Shown one piece after another: positions 15,628-23,187 of a stretch of 64,000 bases of DNA. The notes under the pieces were generated by a model. The model did no database searches and was not told where the DNA came from. It saw nothing but the letters and a program-made list of their open reading frames with translations. This stretch comes from Brockia lithotrophica. Lineage in GTDB: Bacteria > Bacillota > Bacilli > Thermicanales > DSM-22653. Positions within the stretch are counted from its first letter, which is position 1; every line of letters starts with the position of its first letter. The stretch covers positions 625,206-689,205 of the forward strand of contig NZ_RBIJ01000001.1 in the NCBI RefSeq assembly GCF_003633725.1. The letters are read 5' to 3'. The position numbers and the translations under genes were made by a program.

Positions 15628-15656
15628 TTGTCGCACGCGCCCACCCCTGGTACAGT
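15628..15656 (+). promoter_or_regulatory. Promoter of the macro-domain gene
   Basis: TTGTCG (15628-15633), 17-base spacer, TACAGT (15651-15656). Start near 15663, 22 bases before the ATG. Confidence 0.65.
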
Positions 15657-15684
15657 AAAAAGAAAAGGACAGGGGGCACACGCC

Positions 15685-16269
15685 ATGCTCACCTACCCCT
15701 ACCGCGTCGGTCGCGTCGAACTTCTCCTCGTGGAGGGCGACATCACCAAGGTCTCCGCGGACGCCATCGTGAACGCCGCCAATCCGGAGGTCGAACACGG
15801 CGGCGGCGTCGCCTTTGCCATCGGCAAGGCGGCGGCCGGATGTGCCAAGGAATATACGAAGATCTCGCAAGAAGAGCTCCGGCGGCGCTACGGAGAGGGG
15901 CGACTCGCCCCGGGCAAGGTGCTCGTCACGCCGCCCATGCGGCTTGCGGAGCACGGCGTGCGCGCGGTAATCCACACGGTGGGCCCGGTCTGCCGGGGAA
16001 CGTGGAACGACGACCACGCCCGTGCGCTGTACGCGGCCTTTGCCGCACCCCTCGAGGAAGCGGAGCGCCGGGGATTTGCCTCGATCGCCTATCCCGCCGT
16101 GAGCGCGGGGATCTACGGCTGTCCCTTTGAACGCGTGGTTGAAACCTTTGCCGCGGTCGTCCGCGATGCGGGACACCGCCTCGCGTCCGTGGGCAGCGTG
16201 TCGCTCGTCCTGCGCGAACGCGACAAGGTGAAACGGGCGCGGGAGATCCTCGATCGCGAAAAGGCGTGA
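15685..16269 (+). CDS. Macro-domain ADP-ribose-binding protein
   Basis: A 194-residue single-domain macro protein, cytoplasmic. Family hallmarks: VEGDITKVSADAIVNAANPE near residues 16-35, the glycine loop HGGGVAFAIGKAAG and the second loop YPAVSAGIYGCPFERVVE near 130-147. These bind ADP-ribose; members remove ADP-ribosyl groups or hydrolyse O-acetyl-ADP-ribose, and the exact reaction cannot be told. ATG 15685 is preferred over an in-frame start at 15628 that falls inside the promoter. It is 30 bases upstream of nnr, a gene that also serves nicotinamide nucleotide metabolism. Confidence 0.92.
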   Translation: MLTYPYRVGRVELLLVEGDITKVSADAIVNAANPEVEHGGGVAFAIGKAAAGCAKEYTKISQEELRRRYGEGRLAPGKVLVTPPMRLAEHGVRAVIHTVGPVCRGTWNDDHARALYAAFAAPLEEAERRGFASIAYPAVSAGIYGCPFERVVETFAAVVRDAGHRLASVGSVSLVLRERDKVKRAREILDREKA

Positions 16270-16299
16270 AACTTTGGTTTCCCGGAGAGGATGCGGACG

Positions 16300-18000
16300 A
16301 TGGCTTCTTCCGAAAATGAGATGCCTCCTTCGGACCGCACCGGCGACGCCGGGCGCAAGGACGAAAGGGAGCTTCCCTGCGACGTGCGGGCGGCATTTCG
16401 CCGCCCGCGTTCCGTCTCCGAAGTCGCCGAGTGGGATCTGAACGCAAAGTGGTTCGGCGTCTCCCCCCTCGTCCTCATGGAAAACGCAGGGGCGGCGGTG
16501 GCGCAGGTCGTCCGCGAGCGAAGGCCAAAAGCCCGACGCATCGCCGTGTTCGCGGGAAGCGGTGGCAACGGCGGCGACGGCCTCGTCGCCGCGCGCCACC
16601 TGAGCGCCTGGGCGGAAGTGGACGTCTACCTGTGCGCCTCCCCCGACCGCCTGCGCCCCGAAGATGTGCGTGTGAACTGGGAACTCGTTTGGAATTCTCC
16701 GTTCGTCCGGACGCACGTCTGTCCCCGGGCAGAAGACGCGCGGGAAATCGCCCGCCGCCTCGACGCGGAAGAGGCGTACGATGTCGTGGTCGACGCCCTC
16801 CTCGGCGCGGGTTCCCGGGGCGAACCGCGGGAGCCCGTACGCACGGCTATCGAGGTGATCCGCGAACAGAGGCGCCGAGGCGCTTTCGTGGTGAGCGTCG
16901 ACCTTCCGAGCGGCTACCCCGAAGCCCGGCGCGTGGAGGCGGATCTCGCCGTCACCTTTGCCTGGGATAAAGACGCGTACGAAAAGGACCCTTTCCCGCG
17001 CGTCGTCGTCCCCATCGGCTACCCCCTCGACGTCGCCTTCCGCGCGGGACCCGCAGACGTCCGGGCGCTCGTCGCCCAACCGTGGACGCGGAAGGGCGAG
17101 CGGGGGAGCGTGTTCGTCTTGGGAGGAAGCGCGCGCTACCCCGGAGCTCCTCTTCTTGCGGCGCGTGCCGCCCACCTCTTGGCCGACCTCGTCACCGTGA
17201 GCGTGTTTGCCGAGGCGCCGAACTTCCCCGTGCCGCACGAGCTCATCCCCCTCCGCCTCCCGGGGAAGAGGTTTACGCGCGACCACCTTCCCGCGCTCGA
17301 AGAGGCCCTCCGGCGCGCGCACGCCGTAGTCGTCGGTCCCGGACTCGGGCGACACCCCGAGACGATCTGCGCCCTGCGCCGGCTCTGGCCGCTCCTCGCG
17401 GAACGCGGAATCCCCGTCGTCGTGGACGCCGACGCACTCCTCGCTTGGAGCCGACCCCGTTCGCCCGGGGAGGCGTCTCCGAAGGCGCACCTCCGTCCCT
17501 TTCCCGCCGTCCTCACGCCCCACGCGGGCGAATTCCGCCGCCTCGCCGCCCTCTTGGGGCTCCCCCCGCAGGAAGACATCGCCCAAGGCGAGGGCGCTTT
17601 CTCCGCCCCTCCCCTCGTCGCCGAGGCGTGTACCGTCATCGAGTTGGCCCGAAGGGCCCGCGCTGTCGTCCTCCGGAAGGGGCCGGTGGACGTCGTCGCC
17701 GCCTCCGACCGCTGGGCGTACAACACGACCGGCGATCCCGGAATGACCACGGCAGGGACGGGAGACGTCCTCGCGGGACTCGTGGGGGGATTCCTCGCCC
17801 GTGGGGCCGCACAGGGCCTCCTTTCCACTCCGGGAAAAGACGGGGAAGGCCTAGCCTTCCGCGCCGCAAAGGCAGCCGCCTTCGTAAACGGCCTCGCCGG
17901 CGAAATCGCCGCCGGCGAACGCGGAGGTCCCTGGTACACGGCAGACGATGTCCTCCGCTCCCTCCCCGTGGCGCTCCGCCGCGCGGCGGAGTTCGCGTAG
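16300..18000 (+). CDS. nnr: Bifunctional NAD(P)HX epimerase / ADP-dependent dehydratase
   Basis: A 566-residue fusion that repairs hydrated NAD(P)H: the N-terminal YjeF_N Rossmann domain (about 27-225, with FAGSGGNGGDGLVAARHL near 83) epimerises R- and S-NAD(P)HX, and the C-terminal ribokinase-like domain (about 250-566) dehydrates S-NAD(P)HX with ADP. The catalytic Asp lies in AGTGDVLAGL (about residue 487) and the substrate loop is LTPHAGEF. A linker of Pro/Ala-rich sequence is seen near 390-400. Of two in-frame ATGs the second, 16300, is 9 bases from GGAGAGG, while the first abuts it. Length is slightly above the E. coli protein. Confidence 0.93.
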   Translation: MASSENEMPPSDRTGDAGRKDERELPCDVRAAFRRPRSVSEVAEWDLNAKWFGVSPLVLMENAGAAVAQVVRERRPKARRIAVFAGSGGNGGDGLVAARHLSAWAEVDVYLCASPDRLRPEDVRVNWELVWNSPFVRTHVCPRAEDAREIARRLDAEEAYDVVVDALLGAGSRGEPREPVRTAIEVIREQRRRGAFVVSVDLPSGYPEARRVEADLAVTFAWDKDAYEKDPFPRVVVPIGYPLDVAFRAGPADVRALVAQPWTRKGERGSVFVLGGSARYPGAPLLAARAAHLLADLVTVSVFAEAPNFPVPHELIPLRLPGKRFTRDHLPALEEALRRAHAVVVGPGLGRHPETICALRRLWPLLAERGIPVVVDADALLAWSRPRSPGEASPKAHLRPFPAVLTPHAGEFRRLAALLGLPPQEDIAQGEGAFSAPPLVAEACTVIELARRARAVVLRKGPVDVVAASDRWAYNTTGDPGMTTAGTGDVLAGLVGGFLARGAAQGLLSTPGKDGEGLAFRAAKAAAFVNGLAGEIAAGERGGPWYTADDVLRSLPVALRRAAEFA

Positions 18001-18102
18001 GCGGCGCGGACGACGCCGAAATCCCCGGAGCCCGAAGGACACCGGGGCGACGAAACCGACCCGTTGCAAAAACGTTGGACCGCCCGCCAGGAGGGACTCG
18101 CC

Positions 18103-18804
18103 TTGGACGAACGCTGGGAACCGCTCGAAGAGGATTTTTGGAACTTGCCCACGCTCGAGGCAGCACGCCACCTCCTCGGCCGCTACCTCGTCCACGAAAC
18201 ACCCGCGGGAACGCTCGTCGGACGCATCGTGGAAACCGAGGCGTACCTCGGGCCGGACGACCGCGCCGCCCACTCCTACGGCGGCAAGGTGACCCAGCGC
18301 AACCGCGTGATGTTTGGCCCGCCTGGGTACGCCTACGTGTACTTCATCTACGGGATGCACGAGTGCCTGAACGTCGTCACCGCGGAGGCGGGTGTGCCCC
18401 ACGCCGTACTCATCCGCGCCCTCGAACCCGTCGCCGGCGTGGCGGAGATGGCGCGGCGCCGCGGCCTTTCTCCGGAGGAGGTGGAAGGGCGCCTTGCCCG
18501 GGGACTTCCCGAACCGCGGCTTACGAGCGGGCCGGGAAGGCTCACGCAGGCCCTCGGCATCACGCGGGCGCACTACGGCCACGACCTGCGTCGTCCACCC
18601 CTCTACCTTACGCGCGGCGAGCCGGTGCCCGACCGCCTCGTAGGCCGAAGCCCGCGCATCGGAATCGACTACGCCGGGGAAGCACGGGACTACCCGTGGC
18701 GCTTTTTCCTCCGGGACAACCCGTACGTCACGCGCTTCCCCCGACGAAAGGCCGAACGAGAGGGCGGAGGAGATGCGGACCTCATCCTTCGCGCAAAAAG
18801 GTGA
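18103..18804 (+). CDS. 3-methyladenine DNA glycosylase (AAG/MPG family)
   Basis: A 233-residue monofunctional glycosylase that flips out and excises alkylated purines to start base-excision repair. Recognised by LGRYLVHETPAGTLVGRIVE, ETEAYLGPDDRAAHSY (catalytic Glu and following His), YVYFIYGMHECLNVV and LTSGPGRLTQALGI. The start is a TTG at 18103 with AGGAGGG 7 bases upstream. A TTG at 18064 has no ribosome binding site. The 3' end overlaps the convergent yjbQ gene by 23 bases. Confidence 0.92.
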   Translation: MDERWEPLEEDFWNLPTLEAARHLLGRYLVHETPAGTLVGRIVETEAYLGPDDRAAHSYGGKVTQRNRVMFGPPGYAYVYFIYGMHECLNVVTAEAGVPHAVLIRALEPVAGVAEMARRRGLSPEEVEGRLARGLPEPRLTSGPGRLTQALGITRAHYGHDLRRPPLYLTRGEPVPDRLVGRSPRIGIDYAGEARDYPWRFFLRDNPYVTRFPRRKAEREGGGDADLILRAKR

Positions 18805-19180
18805 GCCACACCTCGCGCCGACGGGGGCCGTCCCACTCCGCGAAAAAGATCCCCTGCCAGCGCCCGAGCTGAAGGGCACCGCCTTTGATGGGGACGAGGA
18901 CGTGGGTGCCCGTTAGGACCGCCTTGATGTGCGCGTCGCTGTTCCCCTCCGCGTGGCGGAAGGAAGGGTCGCGCGGAACGACGCGGCGGAGGTGGGCGAC
19001 GATGTCGCGGGCGACGTCGGGATCGGCGTGCTCGTTTACCAGGACCCCCGCCGTCGTGTGCGGCACGTACACGAGAACCGCGCCGGTTTCCCAACCGGCA
19101 GCCCGCACCTCCTCGGCCACGGCGGCGGTGATGTCCACGAGCTCCTCGCGTTCGCGGGTGACGACGGAAACCTTGCGCAT
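18782..19180 (-). CDS. yjbQ: YjbQ/UPF0047 family protein
   Basis: A 132-residue protein of the YjbQ family (secondary thiamine-phosphate synthase activity; true role uncertain). Family features: VYVPHTTAGVLVNEHADPDV near residues 38-57, RHAEGNSDAHIKAVLTG near 76-92 and the C-terminal LQLGRWQGIFFAEWDGPRRRE. The conserved His residues (HTT, RHAEGNSDAH) cluster as a metal-like site. ATG 19180 follows AAAGGAGGA by 8 bases. Tail-to-tail overlap with the glycosylase gene; divergent from the response regulator, with only 30 bases between starts. Confidence 0.9.
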   Translation of the reverse strand: MRKVSVVTREREELVDITAAVAEEVRAAGWETGAVLVYVPHTTAGVLVNEHADPDVARDIVAHLRRVVPRDPSFRHAEGNSDAHIKAVLTGTHVLVPIKGGALQLGRWQGIFFAEWDGPRRREVWLTFLREG

Positions 19181-19210
19181 CGACCATTCCTCCTTTCGAG
19201 GTGAACCGCG

Positions 19211-19918
19211 GTGGCTCCCTTGAAAATCCTCCTCCTCGAAGACGATCCTCCCCTCCGGCAGGCGGTGGCCGGGCTCCTCGAAGAGGCAGGATACCGGGTC
19301 ACGTGCGCCGAGGACGTCTACGAGGCGGAAGGCTATGCCCTGAGCGAACTCTTCGACCTCTACCTCGTCGACGTCGTCCTCCCAGACGTCGACGGGTTTA
19401 CCTTTCTTCGCCGGCTGCGCGAGCGGGGGGATCAGACGCCGGCGATCTTCCTTACGGCCCGCGACCAGGTGGAAGACCGCGTACGCGGCTTGAGCGTCGC
19501 CGGCGGCGACGACTACGTCGTGAAGCCCTTCTCCAGCGAAGAACTCCTCGCGCGCATCGCCGCCGTCCTCCGGCGCAGCGGGAAGGTCGACCCTCACGGG
19601 ACGCTCAGCGTGGGGCCGATCCGTTTCGACCCCGCCCAAGGTCGGGTCGTCGTGCGCGGCACGCCCATAGAGCTCACGCCGACGGAGGAGCGCCTCCTCC
19701 TCACCTTTCTCCGCCATCCCGGAGAAGTCCTCCCGCGCGAGCGGCTCCTCGCGAGCGTATGGGGGGACGAGGGGGAGGTCGACGAACGCTCGCTCGAGCT
19801 GTACATCCACTACCTCCGGAGGAAGCTCAGGCCCTTCGGGCTGGAGCGGGCGATCGAAACCGTTCGGGGGCGCGGCTATCGCCTCCTCCGTTGGGAAGAG
19901 GAGGATCGGCCTCTGTGA
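19211..19918 (+). CDS. OmpR/PhoB-family response regulator
   Basis: A 235-residue two-domain regulator. The receiver (1-118) has the acidic pocket E10-D11-D12, phospho-acceptor Asp54 in YLVDVVLPDVDG, the conserved Thr in FLTARD and Lys in VVKPFS. The C-terminal winged helix (about 130-230) has VDERSLELYIHYLRRKL and GRGYRLL. The GTG start is 7 bases after GAGGTG. Its TGA overlaps the GTG of the sensor kinase, so the pair is translationally coupled. Placement next to a MacAB-like exporter suggests that exporter as a target. Confidence 0.93.
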   Translation: MAPLKILLLEDDPPLRQAVAGLLEEAGYRVTCAEDVYEAEGYALSELFDLYLVDVVLPDVDGFTFLRRLRERGDQTPAIFLTARDQVEDRVRGLSVAGGDDYVVKPFSSEELLARIAAVLRRSGKVDPHGTLSVGPIRFDPAQGRVVVRGTPIELTPTEERLLLTFLRHPGEVLPRERLLASVWGDEGEVDERSLELYIHYLRRKLRPFGLERAIETVRGRGYRLLRWEEEDRPL

Positions 19919-21330
19919 ACGTCCGAAAGCGCTTCCCCGCACAAGAAGAGGCGGTGCTCAACCCCGAGGCCGCGCGCATGTTTGCCCGGACGTACCGCAA
20001 CCTCGCCCTCGGACTGGCGGCGTCCGTGCTCCTCCTCACCGCGGCACTTCTCGTGCTCCTCGTGCGGACGACGGAAGACGCGGTCATCCGCAGAATCGAT
20101 GAACTCCTGCAAAACCGGGCTCAGGCCATCGCCACCGGACACGCGAGAGAGGTCGAACGGCGCCCCGCCTTCACCCCCGAGTCGGGGCGCCTGTTCTTCG
20201 TGTACTTCGGAGATCCCCCGCAAACCCCCCTCGCCGTCCGGCCCTACGACCCCTTTTCGGACGCCGCGCGAACCGTCCTCGCGCGCCTCGCGGAGAAAAA
20301 CAAGTCCGCTCTGGGAGTATCCTCCCCTGTGACGGCACCCGCCCGCGTCGAGCTGGAAGGGGAGGCGTTTCGCTACGTCCTCGTCCGCCTCCCCGAAGGG
20401 GCTTCCGCTGCGTCGGGCGCGCGAAACGGTCAGGCGCATTCGCGGACGGCAGGGCCGCCTTCCCTCTCCCCTCCCGCCGACTCCCGCTACGCCCTCCTCC
20501 TCTACCCCTTGGCACGCGAAGAAGAGTTCCTCGCGAACCTGCGCCGACAGGCGTTCCTCGCCGGTGGCCTCTTTGCGGCGGTATCCGCCCTTTTGGGCCT
20601 GATCTTTGCCGACCGCGCCCTACGCCCCGTCCGCGAGGCGTGGGCCGCCCAGAGGCGCTTCGTCGCCGACGCTTCCCACGAACTCCGAACGCCCTTGCAG
20701 GTCCTCCGACTCAACCTCGAGCGCCTGGTCCGGCATAAAGACCGCACGGTGGCGGAAGAGCAACGCACCCTCGAGGTCCTCCTCGGCGAGCTCTCCCGCC
20801 TCGAGCACCTCGTGGGCGACCTCCTCACGCTTGCCAAAGCGGACGCCGACACGCTCGCCGTAGAAAAGCGCCTCGTCGACCTTGCCGACGTCGTGCGCCG
20901 CGAGGGCGAGGCCTTCCGACCGGCCTTTGAGGAAAAGGGCCTTTCTCTGGAGGTGCATGCGGAAGCGGCTCCCGTTTGGGGCGACCCCGAACGCCTCGCC
21001 CAAGTCGTCGCCATACTCTTGGACAACGCCGTGAGCTACACGGACCAGGGCGGCGCCTCTGTCGTCCTCGCCGTCGACAAGGCGAAAAAGCAGGCGATCC
21101 TTCAGATCGACGACAGCGGCATAGGAATCGGCCCCGAAGAGCGCGAACGCGCCTTCGACCGCTTTTACCGCGGCCGAGAGGCGCGCCGAAAAAAGCGCGA
21201 GGGAAGCGGCCTCGGGCTCGCCGTGGCGCGCATCATCGTCCAGGCGCACGGAGGGACGCTCCGCCTCCTTCCCCGGCCCGAAGGAGGAACGCGCGCCGAA
21301 CTCCGCCTCCCCCTCGCACCTCATTCGTAG
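19915..21330 (+). CDS. Two-component sensor histidine kinase
   Basis: A 471-residue membrane kinase. Membrane spans lie near residues 27-49 and 212-233, with an extracytoplasmic sensor region of about 160 residues between. That region has no family I recognise and holds a Pro/Ser-rich low-complexity stretch. The phospho-acceptor is in FVADASHELRTPLQ (His about 255). The ATPase domain has the N box LLDNAVSYT (about 368), DDSGIGI (about 400) and GSGLGLAVARIIV (about 432). GTG start overlaps the regulator stop. It converges on the ABC permease gene with a 10-base overlap. Confidence 0.92.
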   Translation: MNVRKRFPAQEEAVLNPEAARMFARTYRNLALGLAASVLLLTAALLVLLVRTTEDAVIRRIDELLQNRAQAIATGHAREVERRPAFTPESGRLFFVYFGDPPQTPLAVRPYDPFSDAARTVLARLAEKNKSALGVSSPVTAPARVELEGEAFRYVLVRLPEGASAASGARNGQAHSRTAGPPSLSPPADSRYALLLYPLAREEEFLANLRRQAFLAGGLFAAVSALLGLIFADRALRPVREAWAAQRRFVADASHELRTPLQVLRLNLERLVRHKDRTVAEEQRTLEVLLGELSRLEHLVGDLLTLAKADADTLAVEKRLVDLADVVRREGEAFRPAFEEKGLSLEVHAEAAPVWGDPERLAQVVAILLDNAVSYTDQGGASVVLAVDKAKKQAILQIDDSGIGIGPEERERAFDRFYRGREARRKKREGSGLGLAVARIIVQAHGGTLRLLPRPEGGTRAELRLPLAPHS

Positions 21331-22493
21331 CGGAGGGCGACGATCGGGTCGAGGTTGGCCGCACGGACCGCGGGAAGGATGCCGAAGACGAGACCTACGG
21401 CCAGAGAAAAGAGGGTCGCCACGCCGATCACCGGCCAGCGGATGAGCACGGGAACGTGGAGGAGACGCTCGAGAAGCGCGCCGATGCCAAACCCCCCGAG
21501 CACGCCAAAGAACCCGCCCACCAAGCTCAAGACGAGGGATTCCAGGAGAAACTGGACGAGGATCTGACTCCGGCGGGCGCCGATCGCCTTCCGCAGGCCG
21601 ATCTCCTTCGTCCGCTCGCTCACGGATACGAGCATGATGTTCATGATCCCGATCCCGCCTACGAGGAGGGAGATCCCCGCGATCCCCCCGAGCATGAGGC
21701 TCAGCGTGTGGGAAACGGAGCCGATCGTGCGGAGGACGTCTTCCTGCGTGAAGATGCTGAAGCTGTTTTCGTCGCCGCGGAAGGTGCGCAAGAGCTCGCG
21801 CCGAAGGGAGTCGACGGCGACCCGGACCTCCTCGGAGGAGGCGGCCTGGACGTACACCGTGCGCACGCCGCGGCTCTGGAGGAACCTCTCCGCCGTCGTG
21901 AGAGGGATGAGGACGCGGTCGTCGTTGGAAGCCCCGAGCGTAGTCCCTTTCGGGGCGAGGACGCCGACGACGGTAAAGACCGTACCGTTGAGCGTAACCT
22001 CCTGCCCCAGCGGATCGAAGGAACCGAAGAGCTGCTTCGCCGTGTTTGCCCCGAGGAGGACGACGCGGTTGCGGGCGGAAAGATCGAGGTCGGCAATGAA
22101 CCGCCCTTCCGTCACCGCCAAATTGCGCACTTGGGCAAACGCGGGAGTTACCCCTTCCAGGGGAACGCTCACACTGTTCGTGCCCGCCTTCACCGTCGCC
22201 TGACCCAACACCTCGGGGGCGACGGCGGCGATCCCGGGGAGGTTTGCCCAGTCTTCCACGTCTTGGAGCCTTAGAGACGTCTGCGACCCCCGGCCGACGA
22301 CGTTCACCGCGATCAAGTTGGATCCGAGTCCCTGGATCTGCTCCGTCACGCGGGCCGTCGCTCCTTGCCCCACGGCTACGAGGGCGATCACGGACGCCAC
22401 GCCGATGATCACCCCGAGCATCGTGAGGAACGTGCGGAACGGGTTTCCCGAAAGGTTGCGAAAGGCCATCCGCAGGATCTCCAGGACGAGCAA
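21321..22493 (-). CDS. MacB/FtsX-type ABC transporter permease
   Basis: A 390-residue four-helix permease: one membrane span near 18-40, a large extracytoplasmic MacB periplasmic-core domain (about 45-255), then three spans near 270-290, 318-345 and 355-378. The family motifs MLGVIIGVASVIALVAVG, GGIGIMNIMLVSVSERTKEI and GLRKAIGARRSQI are present. Such proteins transmit force from a cytoplasmic ATPase to an extracellular tunnel rather than forming a channel. TTG start after AGGGGAG, one base downstream of the ATPase gene. Works with the next two genes. Confidence 0.9.
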   Translation of the reverse strand: MLVLEILRMAFRNLSGNPFRTFLTMLGVIIGVASVIALVAVGQGATARVTEQIQGLGSNLIAVNVVGRGSQTSLRLQDVEDWANLPGIAAVAPEVLGQATVKAGTNSVSVPLEGVTPAFAQVRNLAVTEGRFIADLDLSARNRVVLLGANTAKQLFGSFDPLGQEVTLNGTVFTVVGVLAPKGTTLGASNDDRVLIPLTTAERFLQSRGVRTVYVQAASSEEVRVAVDSLRRELLRTFRGDENSFSIFTQEDVLRTIGSVSHTLSLMLGGIAGISLLVGGIGIMNIMLVSVSERTKEIGLRKAIGARRSQILVQFLLESLVLSLVGGFFGVLGGFGIGALLERLLHVPVLIRWPVIGVATLFSLAVGLVFGILPAVRAANLDPIVALRYE

Positions 22494-22494
22494 G

Positions 22495-23187
22495 CTACTC
22501 CCCTCTTTCTTCGTCGGCGACGATGCGCCCGTCGCGAATGGCGATGCGCCGCCGCGCCCGGCGGGCGACTTCTCCGTCGTGCGTGATCAGGACGATCGTG
22601 CGCCCCTCCGCGTGGAGGGAGGCAAAGATCTCGAGGATCTCCTGCCCGGTACGGCTGTCCAACGCCCCCGTCGGCTCGTCCGCAAGCACGAGTTCCGGAT
22701 CGCCCACGAGGGCGCGGGCGATCGCGACCCGCTGCTGCTGCCCGCCGGAGAGCTGGTTGGGAAAGTGGTAGAGGCGGCCTTCGAGGCCCAGGCGGGCGAG
22801 GACCTCCTTCGCCCGTTCGCGGCGCCGTCCGGGAGGCCATCCGCGGTACACGAGGGGGAGTTCGACGTTTTCGAGGGCCGTAAGCCGGGGGAGAAGGTAG
22901 AACTGCTGAAAGACAAAGCCGATCTTTTCGTTCCGGATGCGGGCGAGCTCTGCCTCCGAAAGGTGGCCTACCTCCCGACCGTCGAGTTCGTAGCGCCCGG
23001 ACGTCGGGCGATCGAGGCACCCGAGGATGTGCATGAGCGTGGACTTCCCGGAACCCGAGGGGCCGACGACGGCCACGAAGTCCCCGCGGGAAATCTCCAA
23101 GGTGACCCCGTCCAGGGCGCGCACGCGCTCTTCCCCCATGGAGTACTCCTTGGAAACCCGCTCGAGTCGGATGAGGGGGGAGGTCAT
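22495..23187 (-). CDS. MacB/LolD-type ABC ATPase
   Basis: A 230-residue ATPase of the lipoprotein-release/MacB class. Walker A GPSGSGKST (about 41-49), Q-loop FVFQQFYLLPRLTALENVELP, signature LSGGQQQRVAIARAL, Walker B LVLADEPTGALD and the switch His in LITHD. Drives the permease encoded one base downstream. Its start overlaps the adaptor gene stop by 4 bases, so the three genes form one operon. Confidence 0.93.
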   Translation of the reverse strand: MTSPLIRLERVSKEYSMGEERVRALDGVTLEISRGDFVAVVGPSGSGKSTLMHILGCLDRPTSGRYELDGREVGHLSEAELARIRNEKIGFVFQQFYLLPRLTALENVELPLVYRGWPPGRRRERAKEVLARLGLEGRLYHFPNQLSGGQQQRVAIARALVGDPELVLADEPTGALDSRTGQEILEIFASLHAEGRTIVLITHDGEVARRARRRIAIRDGRIVADEERGE